From Phoronis australis (taxonomy: Eukaryota > Phoronida > Phoronidae), in contig NMRA01000402.1 of assembly GCA_002633005.1 (NCBI GenBank), positions 211,540-275,539 on the forward strand: DNA of 64,000 bases, given 5' to 3'. The notes below the pieces were generated by a model, which saw only the letters and a list, made by a program, of their open reading frames with translations, was not told where the DNA came from and did not search any database. Position numbers and translations under genes: made by a program. Below, piece by piece: positions 36,404-48,743 of the stretch (position 1 is its first letter; each line of letters starts with the position of its first letter).

Positions 36404-36411
36404 TATAAAAA
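36404..36411 (+). promoter_or_regulatory. TATA box of collagen gene A
   Basis: TATAAAAA lies 51 bases before the ATG at 36455. Collagen gene B has the same box 50 bases before its ATG, so the core promoter geometry has been kept since duplication. Confidence 0.65.
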
Positions 36412-36454
36412 GGTCTCAGCCCAAGCTCGAATCCGAAAACTGATACATTTCAGA

Positions 36455-39440
36455 ATGTCGGTCGCACGGGCTTGCATAGTGTTGATCGTGTGTTCGTGCG
36501 TGGTCGCGATAAATTCGTTGGCAGGGGACGAGTCAGACGACGCTGCGAGTTTGATGAAAGCATTGATCAGCAAGCTCGAACTGTTGGAATCAAAAGTGTC
36601 CAACATCGAGAAGAGAGACAAGGTAAACTGTCAATTTATTCTCAAAGCCTGGGCTCTGTGCGACCTGAATTTGAATACTTTGTCTTGGCTTAAAAGTGCT
36701 CATTCCGCCTCATCTTATCTTAAATTTGTATATTAACACAAAAGAAGCCAAAACCTATTCAAAAACACTACTTTTTCATTCTGTCTTCATTCTTCAGAAT
36801 GGAGCACAGTTTAATAGAGAGCATCAAAGTTTACAAATAGTAATCAGCACATATTGTGTTACATGTATGTGGAATTTTCTTCCATAAAATTAAATATTCC
36901 TGAATTTTATTTAACTTACAAAATGCTCCTACATGTATTTTAGTGCATCTCAATCTACATTTATGTCCTGAAGTAGTGAACGCAAAGGAAAGAACAGCTA
37001 GCCCTTTGCCATTTATTAATCAAGATAAAATTTCTCCACGTTACTGCAAGTGAAAGGAATAATTTGACTTGCCTTTATTTAAGAGTTACCTGAACACAGT
37101 TCACGAAAAAGGTACAACTAAATTCGTTGGTCTAAATGTAAATTCAAAGTTGTTGAATCCGTGTTTGGTGTTCGTTATATATTGAAATGAACCATGGACT
37201 TTGATACCAGCACAAAAGTCGCAAAGCATCTGTGCCCTTGGACTCTGGAACAGAATTCGCGGGGACATTTGACAATAACCTCAATGCGTTTGGTAAAAAA
37301 TCAAATCTGTGACGACTCGCAAAACCATGCCTAGTTTCAATTCCAAGCAATTCCAAATCACACAAACTGGTACAAAAGGATTCAGCCAGTTTAAGCAAAA
37401 TTACTTGAAGCAGCCTTTTGCTCCGTTTCGCCGAAAATCGAAATGCGATTTTTACTGTCATAAAATCAGTCTCAGTCATAATATATCTTTCTGTGATAGG
37501 ATTCCATTTGCGTTACCAACTCAAATCACAGGCAACGCGTGCGCACGCCGTTTTCAAATTTGCACCTTTAGGGTTGGCCAACTTTATTCAATTGTGAGGC
37601 GCTTTCTTGAGACATTGATGGTTTCGATGTTCTTGGTGAAAAGAATAAAATCCCGATACGGAAGGAAGTGAGAACAATTTTATGACAGTTATATTTAGAA
37701 TTCGATTTTTGCTTTTTGTCAACTAAACAGAACGAAACGCAGCTTTAACAACAGAATAGTTAAACCGCTTTCCTATACCAATGGCCTTATATGCTGTCTT
37801 GAGTATATTATAATCACTTTTCAGAATACTCTCAACGTGCGCAAACGATCTACGGCGGATGATACATGTGAGTGATCATTTATGTTCTCCTGTAGTAATT
37901 ATATCAATTCTAACTACCGTAAATTAAAGAAATCAAACAATTTCCACGTCCAATTCCTTCTACGTGCACACTTCTACGGGGCAGACAACCCAATGCACCT
38001 AGATCTAGTCAACTTACATGTATACGCTTCCCGAGTCAAGAGGCCAATTTTAATCAGTGTAAGTTCACTTGCAAGTTTCCAGTTAGTCAATGTGACGTCA
38101 CCGCCATATTGTTCATGTTTTGCCTCGAGTCTTTGCTACACATGCGAAATCTTACTGGAGCTCTAATGGTGAATTTTACGTTTAACTGTTAACACGATTT
38201 AAGGGATGGTAGATGGATCGTGGAATAACTGTGAATGGGCGAAGAAAATGTGAACTTGTTATGTTGTGAACGGACTGAAATTAGAGCTCGACCCCGTCTA
38301 GTCCTGAATGCCGCAGGCATACAGGCCGATAGTACATGTATATCCTCATAAAAAGTTACTCATTTCAAAATACAGCAAATAAAATCAATTGAAACATCCA
38401 TATGTGCACATGGAGTTATAATTAATATGTACCCTGACTGTGGATACAATTTAGTCTACAAATAACTGGAACATATCCATGAAAACCTCGCGATTCGCTC
38501 GGGTTTCTCTCACCCGGCGCCATTTTGAGGAAGTTACGTCAAATCACGCCTGTTGACGATCAAAATGTCCAAGGGACACAAAACTTACAATTTCACTTGA
38601 TATTTTCCCACGCTATTGTGCAAGTGTCACGCGCCAGGTCACGCGCTTCGCTCAGTCTCGCGCTAGCCTTTGCCTCCATCTGACTCAGTTGAAATACTTT
38701 GTGGTTATTGCTCGCGCGGTCTAACTAAACAGTAACCAAAAAGTGGACTTGGAATTCTTCGCCAAAGTCACCTGAATTCCCGTAGCTATGCTTCATCAAT
38801 GATATGGTTAGAAGCAGAAAGGGTTACTGGAGAAAGTAAGTGCCTTTTTAGTTGTAGAATGTATTTTTGACGAGGTGAAACTTAATCAGTGAGCGGATTT
38901 CGCCTATCGCGGAACGAAATTAGTATAGAACGCGATGGAACGTATTGTAGTGCGAATCTGAAATTCACAACAGCAATGCTTGTTTGGCAATTTTCACACT
39001 AAAAGATTAAAAACTCGAAGCAAACAACAGAATACACTCTGCTACCGTATCGGGCAAATAGCCAAACGACAAGTTTTTGCCCCACTTTCGGTGACGTCAC
39101 AGTTAAGTTTCGCATAATCTCGCGTTATTGTTATTAACTCCCAAAAGGACTATTGAGGCTGTTTTATAACGGTGGATGGCCTGAGTCAAAAGCTAGCTTT
39201 TCGACCGACAGGAGGGGGTGCATACAAGCTTCTAATTTCCATTGCCATTGATGGCATTTGCGTGTGCCTGGGCGGAAAAGATTACCCATTACATACGGTT
39301 TCGTCAGTCTACCACCTCTACCATTACCGTTACCACTTCTGCCACTACTACTGCTGCTGTTGTTACTGTTACTACTACTACTACTACAACTACCACCACT
39401 ACTATTACCACTACCACTACTACTGATACTACTACTACTG

Positions 39441-39496
<56 letters not shown>

Positions 39497-39842
39497 GCTA
39501 GCATTACTACTACTACTACCAGTAGTAGAAGTAGTAGTAGCAGCAGCAGTAGTAGTAGCAGCAGCAGCAGCAGCAGTAGTAGTAGCAGTAGTAGTAGTAG
39601 TAGTAGTAACAGTAGTAGTAGTACTACTACTACCAGCAGTAGTACTACTACCACTACTACTACTACTACTACTGTTACTACTACTGCTACTACTACTGCT
39701 GCTTCCACCACTACCACCACCACTACTACTGTTACTACAACTACTGCTACTACTACTACCACTACTACAACTACTGCTGCTGCTACTACTACTGCTGCTG
39801 CTACTACTACTGCTGCCGCTACTACTGCTGCTGCTGCTGATG

Positions 39843-39873
<31 letters not shown>

Positions 39874-42798
39874 ACCGAACCACAAAAACAAGAAGGCGTC
39901 AACTCAATTTCATGAACTTCACTGAGAAATTTGTAGGTGCTGCACTTGTGAGTTACTGGGAGCAGCGTAACGCGACCTGTGGAAACTGTGAATGTCCTCC
40001 CGGCCAAGACGGAAAAGATGGCACTGACGGAGCGATGGGACCGCCCGGACCACCGGGACCAGGGATGTCTGCCGAAGATTTAGAGCTTGTGATGAAACGT
40101 GTACTGAACTACACCAACACAGGTAATTATTAAGTACTGCGACAACAAACAATGCTGAACCAGGACTGTTGATATATGTATAGTCACGCGAAAGCCTCTG
40201 CCATAAAAATACATTTTGCTCGTGCTTAAAAAGTGGATATCTTATAAAAGTACGAAATAATGATAACAGCTGATAACAACAATAAAAGCGTTGGTATTAA
40301 AGTAGTGATTAAATCAAGTCCCAACGTTTCGAAACCACAAATGGTCTTTGTCTAAAGGTGTGTAAACTTGCTGGAAACAAGTTGAACAATTTGAAAAAGT
40401 TCTCTGTACATGTAGTTTGAATATGGGCTATTTGTGTGAACTTGACTCAACTTGTTTTCAGCAGCCTTGCACATCTTATGCCTAAGAGTGGGAGCTAGTT
40501 GTAACTTTTATATTGATGCACGTCTTCTTACGGCTCATTTTAGAAAAGAACATTGGGCTTTCAGAAAGTCCAGGGAATCAGATTTCACACTTATGACTTG
40601 TAAGTTATGTTATGGGGTGACAGTATCAGCTACGGTAGTCGAGAATTACGGCGCAGTTTGTTTGTTCTAGCATTTGCCAGTTAAAACTAGCGAATCGAAA
40701 TCACTAACCTAATGTCCTCACTACAGTTGCAGGGGTACCCGATTCGTTCAAAGACTTCTTTGTCGATCTCAACCAGACTGGCTCCATTTATGTGCGCTGG
40801 GGCAGAACAGTATGCTCAGATTATTCACAGCTTCTTTACGACGGTAAGTAAAACCACGTGACCAGATCCCGGTGTGTAATTATTGTACTAGAAATCGAAG
40901 TAAACATCATTTTTGTCATTTCGTTTGTACTCTTGTGAGGAATCAAGATCACTCTGTACAACACGGCATACGGTAGTGGTAAAACTAGAGGTAAGTAGGC
41001 GCCCAAAGCCCACCGTATCATCTTGATAACTGAACGTAACTTACGTTGTGTAGGCGCTACTTTCAAATGCCAAAATGTGGTTGGCTGCGACTACGTGCGC
41101 CTACGCCCCACTACAGCACTGACGCCATACACTACATAGCTTGAACTTGGTGATCCTGGCATACGTTCGAGTTTTTACGTGCAATCTCGAGTTTTTACTT
41201 GAGCTTGTAGCTCGAATGCAATGGTCATCAACTGCCATCTTGGACTATACATTCATTAGCACATTCCATGACATACTCAAGATTTTCAAAATAGAAAATT
41301 GTCCTGACTTCGTGTTAAAATTTTGAGAACTATTTCACATGCAATGGTAAGATTCTGTGCCAGTTTGCATTAAAAGGCACCAAATTGGAATTCCCTAAAT
41401 CTGCTGCATACCTCTGGACTTGTGAAACCATCGATTGGGCTTTCTTGGGCTGTGTAAGTTTCACTACTTAGTCAACTTTCTCAATATCATCAAAAATATA
41501 TAGGGATCTCTCCATCCAACGCCTCTTACTTAAGGGCTAATTCCTTTTTATTTTCATAGAATTTAGTGGTCAGTGTTTAGTTATATTATTAGAAAATGGC
41601 TTTAGTCAAAGACGAGCTCATAATAACGGTTACATCTGTGAGTTAACAAAGGCACAAACAGACAAAAGATTTAGGGATCTTAGCTGAGTCCCTATTGGAC
41701 TGTGTCATGCAACCCGGCACTGGGCCCCGAGCTTAAAGACCAACAAGAACAACTTAGTGGTGAGAGAAATTTACGCTTGTAAATAAACCGTTCACAAAAA
41801 TGTAGGATGTCAAATCTTCCGCCAAATAGTGTAAAGTAATATCAGTAATTTGTGCCATTTTTAATCTTCCCTTTGCATCGACTTACGTGAGCATGTCTTT
41901 TTTAATAAGTCAGTTGGCTTCACGGCTTATTCTGAAGGTTATGTGCGCAACATAGCCTCGATATTCAGACCGGCTCGTACCGTGATATTGAGCGAGAAAA
42001 CAGAGAGACGCAGAAACTGGGGGGAGTTATTTAGCTCAGTGGGCAAAATGGGCAGCGCACCATAGGGGGCTGGGGGGCTATAGTCCCTCCAACCTCACAT
42101 TTTTCAGTGCTGCGCCACCCATGGACTATGGGCGGTGCACCACAGGGGGCTGGGGGGTTGCGCTGCCCGTGGGAAAGAGCCAAATGCATGTGAGAGGGGC
42201 GTAAATACAAGATTGGGGCAAAAACAGATACACGCAGATAACTGTGTTTTGGTTTATGTTTCTTTGGTAAAATGTAAAATTGGTAAAATTATTCTGAACA
42301 GGCTATGTGGCTGGAGCGCACTACACTCACGTAGGCGGGGGAGCCGAGAAAATCTGTTTGCCGAGAGATCCTCAGTACGGGAATAAAAAGGAAGGTTTCC
42401 AATCGGCGGGTTATATTTACGGGACGGAATACGAAGTTTCGCCCTACAATCCATTTTCCAACAAAAACACGGGAGGAAAGGCACTCCACGACGCCAACGC
42501 CCATTGTGCCGTCTGTCTTGCGCCGGCTCGACCAACTCAACTTATGATCCCTGGCCATTCCACGTGCCCGAAAGGTTGGATACAAGAATACCATGGTTAC
42601 CTGATGTCGGAGAGACACAATCACAAAAGAAGCAGCTACGACTGCGTGGATATTGCTCCAGAGGTGAAAGAAGCTGGAAATATCGCTAACCAGAATGGGG
42701 CTCTATGGTACGTCGTTGAAACTGAATGCGGTGGTGTACTGCCATGCCCACCTTTCGTGAAGGGCGCTGAACTCACGTGCACAGTGTGCACTAAGTGA
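36455..42798 (+). CDS. Short-chain collagen C4-like secreted protein, gene A (5 exons, 336 aa)
   Basis: Exons 36455-36622, 37825-37867, 39937-40122, 40727-40843 (an alternative acceptor gives 40733) and 42302-42798 join in phase to 1011 nt. Residues 1-22 form a signal peptide (MSVARACIVLIVCSCVVA). Residues 28-56 are a likely coiled coil (SLMKALISKLELLESKVSNI). Exon 2 has a basic RKR site. Exon 3 gives a Cys cluster (CGNCECPPG), seven Gly-X-Y triplets (GAMGPPGPPGPG) and a short helical linker. Exons 4-5 form the C-terminal domain with YVRWGRTVC, AGAHYTHVGGG, CLPRDPQY, YIYGTEYE and a final CTVCTK. Known: this architecture is that of the short-chain, spongin-like collagens of invertebrates, secreted matrix proteins. 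Function in matrix or mucus is inference. It is paralogous to the gene at 54329. Confidence 0.85.
39340..39872. repeat. Trinucleotide (ACT/AGT-family) microsatellite in gene A intron 2
   Basis: About 530 bp of ACT/TAC, AGT/CAG and GCT triplets in blocks; open in several frames on both strands, giving long poly-Thr, poly-Leu, poly-Ser or poly-Val frames that are artefacts. It ends about 65 bp before the acceptor of collagen exon 3, where it stands close to the branch-site region. Confidence 0.9.
41363..41715. mobile_element. MITE family R4, copy 2
   Basis: Starts tttgcattaaaaggcacc and ends gggatcttagctgagtcccta...tgtcatgcaac; the core matches 17661-18078. It lies in intron 4 of collagen gene A. 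Confidence 0.6.
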
Positions 42799-42835
42799 GT
42801 GCCTTGAAATTCCTGTATCATAAACGTGAGGCTCT

Positions 42836-42841
42836 AATAAA
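42836..42841 (+). terminator. Polyadenylation signal AATAAA of collagen gene A
   Basis: Stands 38 bases after the stop codon. The intervening 3' UTR (gtgccttgaaattcctgtatca) is nearly the same as that of gene B, so the last exons were duplicated with their 3' ends. Confidence 0.6.
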
Positions 42842-43104
42842 AACAAGTGTCATAACCAAGCGATACATTACGATCACTGACATAGTTCCTAAGATGCAGA
42901 CCATGCAAATTATCAGCGAAATTAAAAACATATTGAGCTCCACATCGGCTGGTCAAAACTGGTCAACTTCAAAGCAATAAAGAATATTAATCGTCACAAA
43001 TAACAACCTGGCCACAGCATTACCAACTGCATTGAAAACAAAATGCGTTAACTTACCACATTCCATTACTAAATTTTGTGTGACCTTCATCAATCAAATT
43101 CAAG

Positions 43105-43290
43105 GTACCTAAACTACACGGTCAACGGACTCATAAACACGACTCACGGACCTGCAAACACCGTCCACTGACTCACAAACACGGGAACGGACTCACAAAA
43201 CACGATCCACGCACACAAATACACGGGACAGAGACTCGTATTCACGAGGAAACACGGTTAACGGACCGCCAAACACGGGTCACGGACAAA
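43105..43290. repeat. Imperfect minisatellite, ~20-bp unit
   Basis: About nine units based on acggactcacaaacacg with linkers of 2-5 bases, lying downstream of collagen gene A. Confidence 0.6.
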
Positions 43291-43389
43291 ATGAAAATGT
43301 CAGCTGACCCAGGAAGCCGATGAAACATTTCTAAATTTCGTTGCAACTCCTTCATTTCGAACAGGTTTTAACCTTGGTTCTTGAAGGGT

Positions 43390-43680
43390 GGCGTATTTGT
43401 ACAGAGCGCGCGACATTCCACAGAATAAATGCACACCACCTCTGAAAAAGGGTTGACGCAAAATAGTGTTTGCGAAATTTGCAACCGCTCAGAAATTGAA
43501 GACGAAATACATTTATTACTTAACTGCCCCGTGCTTGACGACATTAGAATGAATTTTTACCAAAAATATCCAGAAAACGCCAAATTCTTATTCAAAACAA
43601 ACTCTGGCAATCTTTTGAAAAGACTATCCTTATTTATATTAAAGGCTTATGATATTAGACAGGAAACTGTAACAATGTAG
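43390..43680 (+). mobile_element. LINE 3' fragment (C-terminal zinc-knuckle region)
   Basis: A frame ends at 43680 with NSVCEICNRSEIEDEIHLLL and NCPVLDDIR, the Cys/His motif at the C-terminus of many Jockey/CR1-type LINE polymerases. Only this end remains; no reverse transcriptase core is attached. Confidence 0.55.
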
Positions 43681-44420
43681 TGTGTAAATATGTATATATG
43701 TATTGAATATCTGGTCATGAAATTGCCATCTATGCCAAATACTGAAATGTAATATGTACAAATGAGCTTTGTTCCAAGTACAAATAAACAATCTCTCTAT
43801 TTCTGTGGAGCCCGTGGCCACCGACTAAATATAACAACCGTCACCTAATGTCCGCTGGATGGCTGGCGATGCCCTAGCCGTGATTTTCACAGCAAAACAA
43901 CTACAATTGCTTACTAGTCACTAAGTAAACATGAAATAAGAATATCACGTGAAAGTTAACCTTGCGCTGGATGCAAAACCAAAATTGTTGGCACGAATTC
44001 CACATTTGGAAGATTCTCTTGCCAAAACACAGTGCCAAGAGGAGTTGGATTTCAAGACTACGCGAACTAGTGGAGTTTCTCGGCTTCCGATCATGAAACT
44101 ACCCGAAGTAGAGAATTTCTGTTACTTACGTTTCCCGAGTTTTGTTTTAGCAATGTTGGCTGCAGTGAATAATAGTTCTGTGCACGATTAAATTTGTTTG
44201 GGTGAATAGAGCGTTATGTCTGAAGAGATAAACTGCTTTCCTAGGGTTCTCTTCTCCCTACTGGTTAAGGACTGGACATCTACATTCAAAATCCAGACCA
44301 ATGCAATACCAGGGTAATCTGGATACCCGAGAAAATACCAGATAATGAAATCTCGCGTTTCTGTTGCTTTACCATGCAAAGTGATATCAAGAAGTTGAAA
44401 TACTTATCAGAGACAATAAA

Positions 44421-45319
44421 TGACAAGGCAAAATATCCACTTGAGTTGGTGGAATGGCCCTCACCAACTCTTTCTATAGGACAGCCCCGGGGTTAACAGT
44501 GTTAGAATTCTTTTTTGAAAACACGACTAAACGTTTTGTTTCAAAGCTTGACCATATTAATTAGACAGCGGATATTTGGTCTGAGTGCGGGTGTATGCCT
44601 CTATTCGGAGTGATGCATCGATGCCATGCTATATTAAACAAAGTTCACCTCTTGCACACGTGTAACATTACTGCAGCTAACAGAAAACAGAAAGCGTTGT
44701 CTTGGAGGACATTTTTTGCCATCTTATTAACTTTTCCTCCTATCCCCTATTTTCCCACGCCTAGGGGAAAGGATTTGAAGGAAAGCACTTATCTTTTTAT
44801 TTTTCTTGGTATGCCCTCTGGAGCCTTAGAATGGCTGAATTATATGTAAAATAGACAAAACTATTACAGAGTTTCCGATAACCTGCTCCTTGTAATATCA
44901 CCCTGCGTGTAATCATAGATTACAGACAACAAATTCGCAACTCCGACATTTTCTTGCAGACTATCCTAGAGGAGGCGCCACTATCCTAAATTATCTGTTT
45001 CAGTTTCCGGTTAGTGTATTGTGACGACAAAACGGCCGACCATGATAAGAAGACGACGTACTTGCCGGAAATAAAACCAGATAATTTGGCCAGGTGTCAC
45101 TAGTGAACAATGACATCATTGCTTCTGTAAGAGCCCAGATTTCGTCCATTGAAAGTATACGGATTCGGCGGTCCATGTACTATAGTCTATGACAAGGCAA
45201 AAGTACCCACTTGAGTTGGTGGATTGACACTCACCAACTCTTTCTACGGGACAGCCCCGGGTTTACAGTTTTAGAAATCTTCGTTGAAAACACGATTTAA
45301 CGTTTTGTTTGAAAGCTTG
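44421..45319. repeat. Repeat R6 copy 2 enclosed by 130-bp direct repeats
   Basis: The stretches 44421-44550 and 45190-45319 are alike along 130 bp (tgacaaggcaaa...ccacttgagttggtgga, caccaactctttct, ggacagcccc, acgttttgttt-aaagcttg). They enclose the R6 copy (44551-45176). R6 copy 1 (33187) has no such flanks. The two flanks differ at perhaps a tenth of positions, so the event is older than the 116-bp pair at 21296. Confidence 0.75.
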
Positions 45320-45382
45320 TGTCGGAATAATATCCTTTCTTCAGGTGTGCAGCTATGTAGCAAAACACCGAGAGACATAACA

Positions 45383-47830
45383 AACAAATAGATTAAAACA
45401 TTATCTCTATTTCGAGATTGCATGTCTCATTATCAGAAAATAAAACGAACACATACGTAGCGAAATGTACAGTGAAATACACGTCACAGAGGGAAGAGGG
45501 ATACAAGGAGAAGGTGTAAATGCAACACAGTGGGAAGCCCACAACCCTATCGAAACAGAGCCAGCGTGCGGTATACACCTGTGACCTGCTCATTCACATT
45601 GATAGTAAAACAACAAATTGCCTATCAGAAAGTCTAGATCGAATAGTTGAACAGATTGCTCGTGGTTACATAGAAAGTGCAACAGATGGCGTCACAAATC
45701 TGTATAAACAAACTGCTACATCGATGGCAATGTTTAAAACATAAACGTTTTTATGCTAAACGGCAGTAAGAACAACCCCCTTGGTGCCACAATGAAGTAC
45801 AAACTGTAAAAAAAAATTTAAAAAATCACTTTGAATATTTTTCGGAGAGACTTCTTCCCTGGAAAATTGGCAGTATACGAAGAAAATAAGAAATAATTTC
45901 GCATGTTTTACAAAGAAAAAGAAAAGGAGCATTAATCGAAGTTGGCAGAAAATATTTTGGAATAATAGAAATAATCCAAAGCAATTCTGGGCTATGGTAA
46001 AATCACATTTTAATAGTAGTCCGAAGGAAGCTTTGATAACTCCAGAACGGGGTACGTGTATTTTAATTCGTTGCTCAATGAACGAATGGAACCGAGCGAC
46101 ATTATGTCAAATGGGGTCGTAAGACAACAAGAAAATCATGACAATTATTGTGATGCTTGTGACAAAAATTTACCCAGTGATATGAACACTTGTTTCTCAT
46201 GTGAGGAAATTGACTGCGCTGTAATGTATCTCCCAAACGGCAAAGCAGCGGGCATTGATCGTGTTTTGTTTGATATGTTGATGAGTACCAGCTTAGCTGT
46301 TGTTCCTTTATTGCCACTGCTTTTCAATGGAATTCTCGCCGCAGCTCACTACCCACAGGGCTGGTGTGACACGATAATTGAGCCCAAATTTAAACAGGGT
46401 AACACTGAAGAGGATAACAATTATAAAGGTATCTCATTGTTGTCAGCAGTACGAAAGCTATTCACCAATCTTTTGAATAACTGGCTTAGCACCTGGACTG
46501 AGTCACGTGACGAACTTCGTGAATCACAGGCGGAATTCCGCAAGGGCTATTGCACCCAGGACGAAAGGTTTACGCTTCAGGCCATGTGCCAAAGTATATC
46601 ACTAAGCCCGGGGTGTAGTTTTTATTGCGATTTTATTGTCTTCTCGAAGGCTTTTGACAGAGTTCCTCACATGCTACTCTGGTATAGATTACAAAAATTG
46701 GTGTCCATGGAGACGTATTTCAAGTCCTGAAATCCGTGTACAACAAATTACGTTCATGTGTAAGGACTCCAGAAGGGTTAATTGATTTTTTGACTGTTCT
46801 GTCGGCACCGGACAAGAGTGTATGATCAGCCCACTATTGTTTATCATGTAACAGAACGAATTTATCGAAGTCCTAGACAATGCCCAAAACATGAGAGGGA
46901 TTTATATCAATGAAGAGGCACAAAAAATATGAATGACTTGAAAATGTGTAAGTTAAATTCTGTAAAATTGCTCTTGGAGTTGGAAACTCTAGCTTGCTCA
47001 AACGTATTGGGTGAATGTGGAATTTATCCGCTCTATGCAAAGTACTATGTCACGTGTAAAATATTGGATAAAGTTGTGGAAAATGCCACGTACTAGATAC
47101 GCTAAAGCAGCTTATGACATGTTAGCTAATTTAGATCGGAATGGGAGAAATACTTTGGTATATTCTGTTAGACAATTGCTATCAAAATACGGTTTTTACG
47201 AAATTTGGTTGAATCAAGGTGTCACGTGCGAAGTCTCGTTTTAAGTATTTTCGCGCAAAGAGTTAATGACTGCTATGAGCAATGTTGGCGATCAGAAATT
47301 GATTATAATGTAAAACTTGAATACTCATTGTAACTGTAAGACCCTGTACTGGTTTGAACCATAACTTAAGTTACCCCTACATAATAGTCTTATTCAAGAG
47401 TTTACTCGGTTACGTTGCTCCAAGCATACGTGTAGACTACAAGTGGAAGTGGGTAGTCGCGAGAAAGTGGAATATTATAATAGATTATGTTTGATTTCCA
47501 ATGATGGTCTTGTAGAGGATGAATATCACTTCTTGTTGATTTGCAAGGGCTATTGTGAATTTAGGTCACGTTTCATGAAAGAAGTTCAATGGAGACACTC
47601 AACTCAAGAATCCTGTATGCGCGTGCTAACTAATCCTGTTGATAATTATGTGTATCCTGCCCTAAAAAGAAGAGAACAACCCTTAAATGGGTTGACTGCG
47701 TTTTGTAAATGTGCCTGTTTTTGTTCATTGTACTTTGGGCCAGAGGCGTTTAATACAAATAAACGTATGAAAAAACAACAATATCAATTGCGCGATTATG
47801 ATATGATGCTCCGAGGTTAGCCAAATGATG
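45383..47830 (+). mobile_element. Degraded non-LTR retrotransposon (LINE, Jockey/CR1-like)
   Basis: Several frames in a row read as a LINE polymerase. A region before the RT core (about 45740-46060) can be read only across frameshifts. The RT core at 46056-46730 includes NGKAAGIDRVLFDML, YKGISLLSAVRKLFTNLLNN, QAEFRKGYCTQDERFTLQ and DFIVFSKAFDRVPHMLLW (the usual VDFSKAFD reads IVFSKAFD). Downstream pieces are 47011-47244 (RVKYWIKLWKMPRTRYAKAA, LSKYGFYEIWLNQG) and 47443-47820 (LVEDEYHFLLICKGY, the C-terminal zinc-knuckle region). Stops and frameshifts separate them and the YxDD motif is not in an open frame. Non-functional; the host of insertion is the spacer between the collagen genes. Confidence 0.8.
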
Positions 47831-47959
47831 TTCCGAAGTAAGCCAAACTTGGACAGATGTCCAGGATTCTACATAGCATTAATAAAACCATAGTTCATAT
47901 ATAAAAACTTACAGTGGTTAGAATACCTGCTAGTGGAATTGTTGTAATCCCATACATAT

Positions 47960-47981
47960 ACGCACACTCACGCCCCCCACA

Positions 47982-48010
<29 letters not shown>
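47960..48010. repeat. CACG/CACA microsatellite
   Basis: About 35 bases of (acgc)n preceded by acacacg-rich sequence. Confidence 0.7.
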
Positions 48011-48013
<3 letters not shown>

Positions 48014-48205
48014 GTATGTTTACAAGAATACAAAAGTACTAAAGTAGTTGTTTTGCACAGTTATCGAGATGAGCTAACTTGCGCACATGAAGAGTATTGA
48101 ACACCACCGACGGGGTCTTACCCCTTTCTTTCTCGTATGTCAGAAAGTCTTACATAATAAGTAGCCATAATCCGATCCCGTTCAGCAAGCTCCGTCCAGC
48201 CTCCC

Positions 48206-48343
48206 GTTCAGTAACGCTCGGACTGCTCTAAAAAGCAATACTTCGCGAGATTACGTGAAACATTGCCGTGTATTTTAAGTGAAAGCACTTGACTTTGACT
48301 AGCTTTTAGCAAGGTCCTAGCGAAGGTCCTAACGTTACTGAAC
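48206..48343. mobile_element. MITE family R1, copy 3
   Basis: Ends GTTCAGTAACGCTCGGAC and ...GGTCCTAACGTTACTGAAC are inverted; the core (aatacttcgcgagattacgtga, cgtgtatttta) matches copies 1 and 2. Confidence 0.7.
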
Positions 48344-48479
48344 GTAAGCAAGGCAACACAGCGTGGGCAGATATCATCGGTTGCCCACAACCTTTCTTAG
48401 AAACTCTAGTTTCTAAACAGTTACCATGCACTGCTCCCAACATATGTAAGCTACGATCATTTTTTGAAAACAAAACCTA

Positions 48480-48743
48480 TTATACGGAAAATGTGACCTT
48501 TGACTTCAAGCGATTTAAACCAACTGGCTGTAAGCACAAACGTGCATTTATCATAAGTGGGAGGGAGTTTAGAAACAATGTGGTAACCACAGTTTAAAAA
48601 TCGTGAATTTTATGATTTTTTTTCCTGGAAATTTGCTCACAAGAGACAGTAAATTACTGTGTATTAGACGTTGCGAGATGGTAATTTCGTCAAGATTTTT
48701 AAAATACATGTTTGACGAGCTTTCGCGTTCCATGCCTCTTTAA
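48480..48743. mobile_element. MITE-like family R3, copy c (left part missing)
   Basis: Matches the right half of 22671-23221 (gacctttgacttcaa-cgatt, gtggtaaccacag, gacgttgcgagatggta-tttcgtca, ttgacgagctttcgcgttcc). The right end catgcctctttaa is intact. Confidence 0.6.

Noticed and set aside
37144-37671. Frames of 111-120 codons on both strands in collagen gene A intron 1
   Set aside because: The DNA has a LINE-tail flavour (ALGLWNRIRGDI before a stop, near 37225-37270), but the likeness is too short to call an element and the frames do not connect to any exon.
39164-40133. Overlapping frames of 195-291 codons rich in Ser, Thr, Leu or Val
   Set aside because: They are translations of the trinucleotide array in several frames. 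Only the part from 39937 belongs to a real exon (collagen gene A exon 3).
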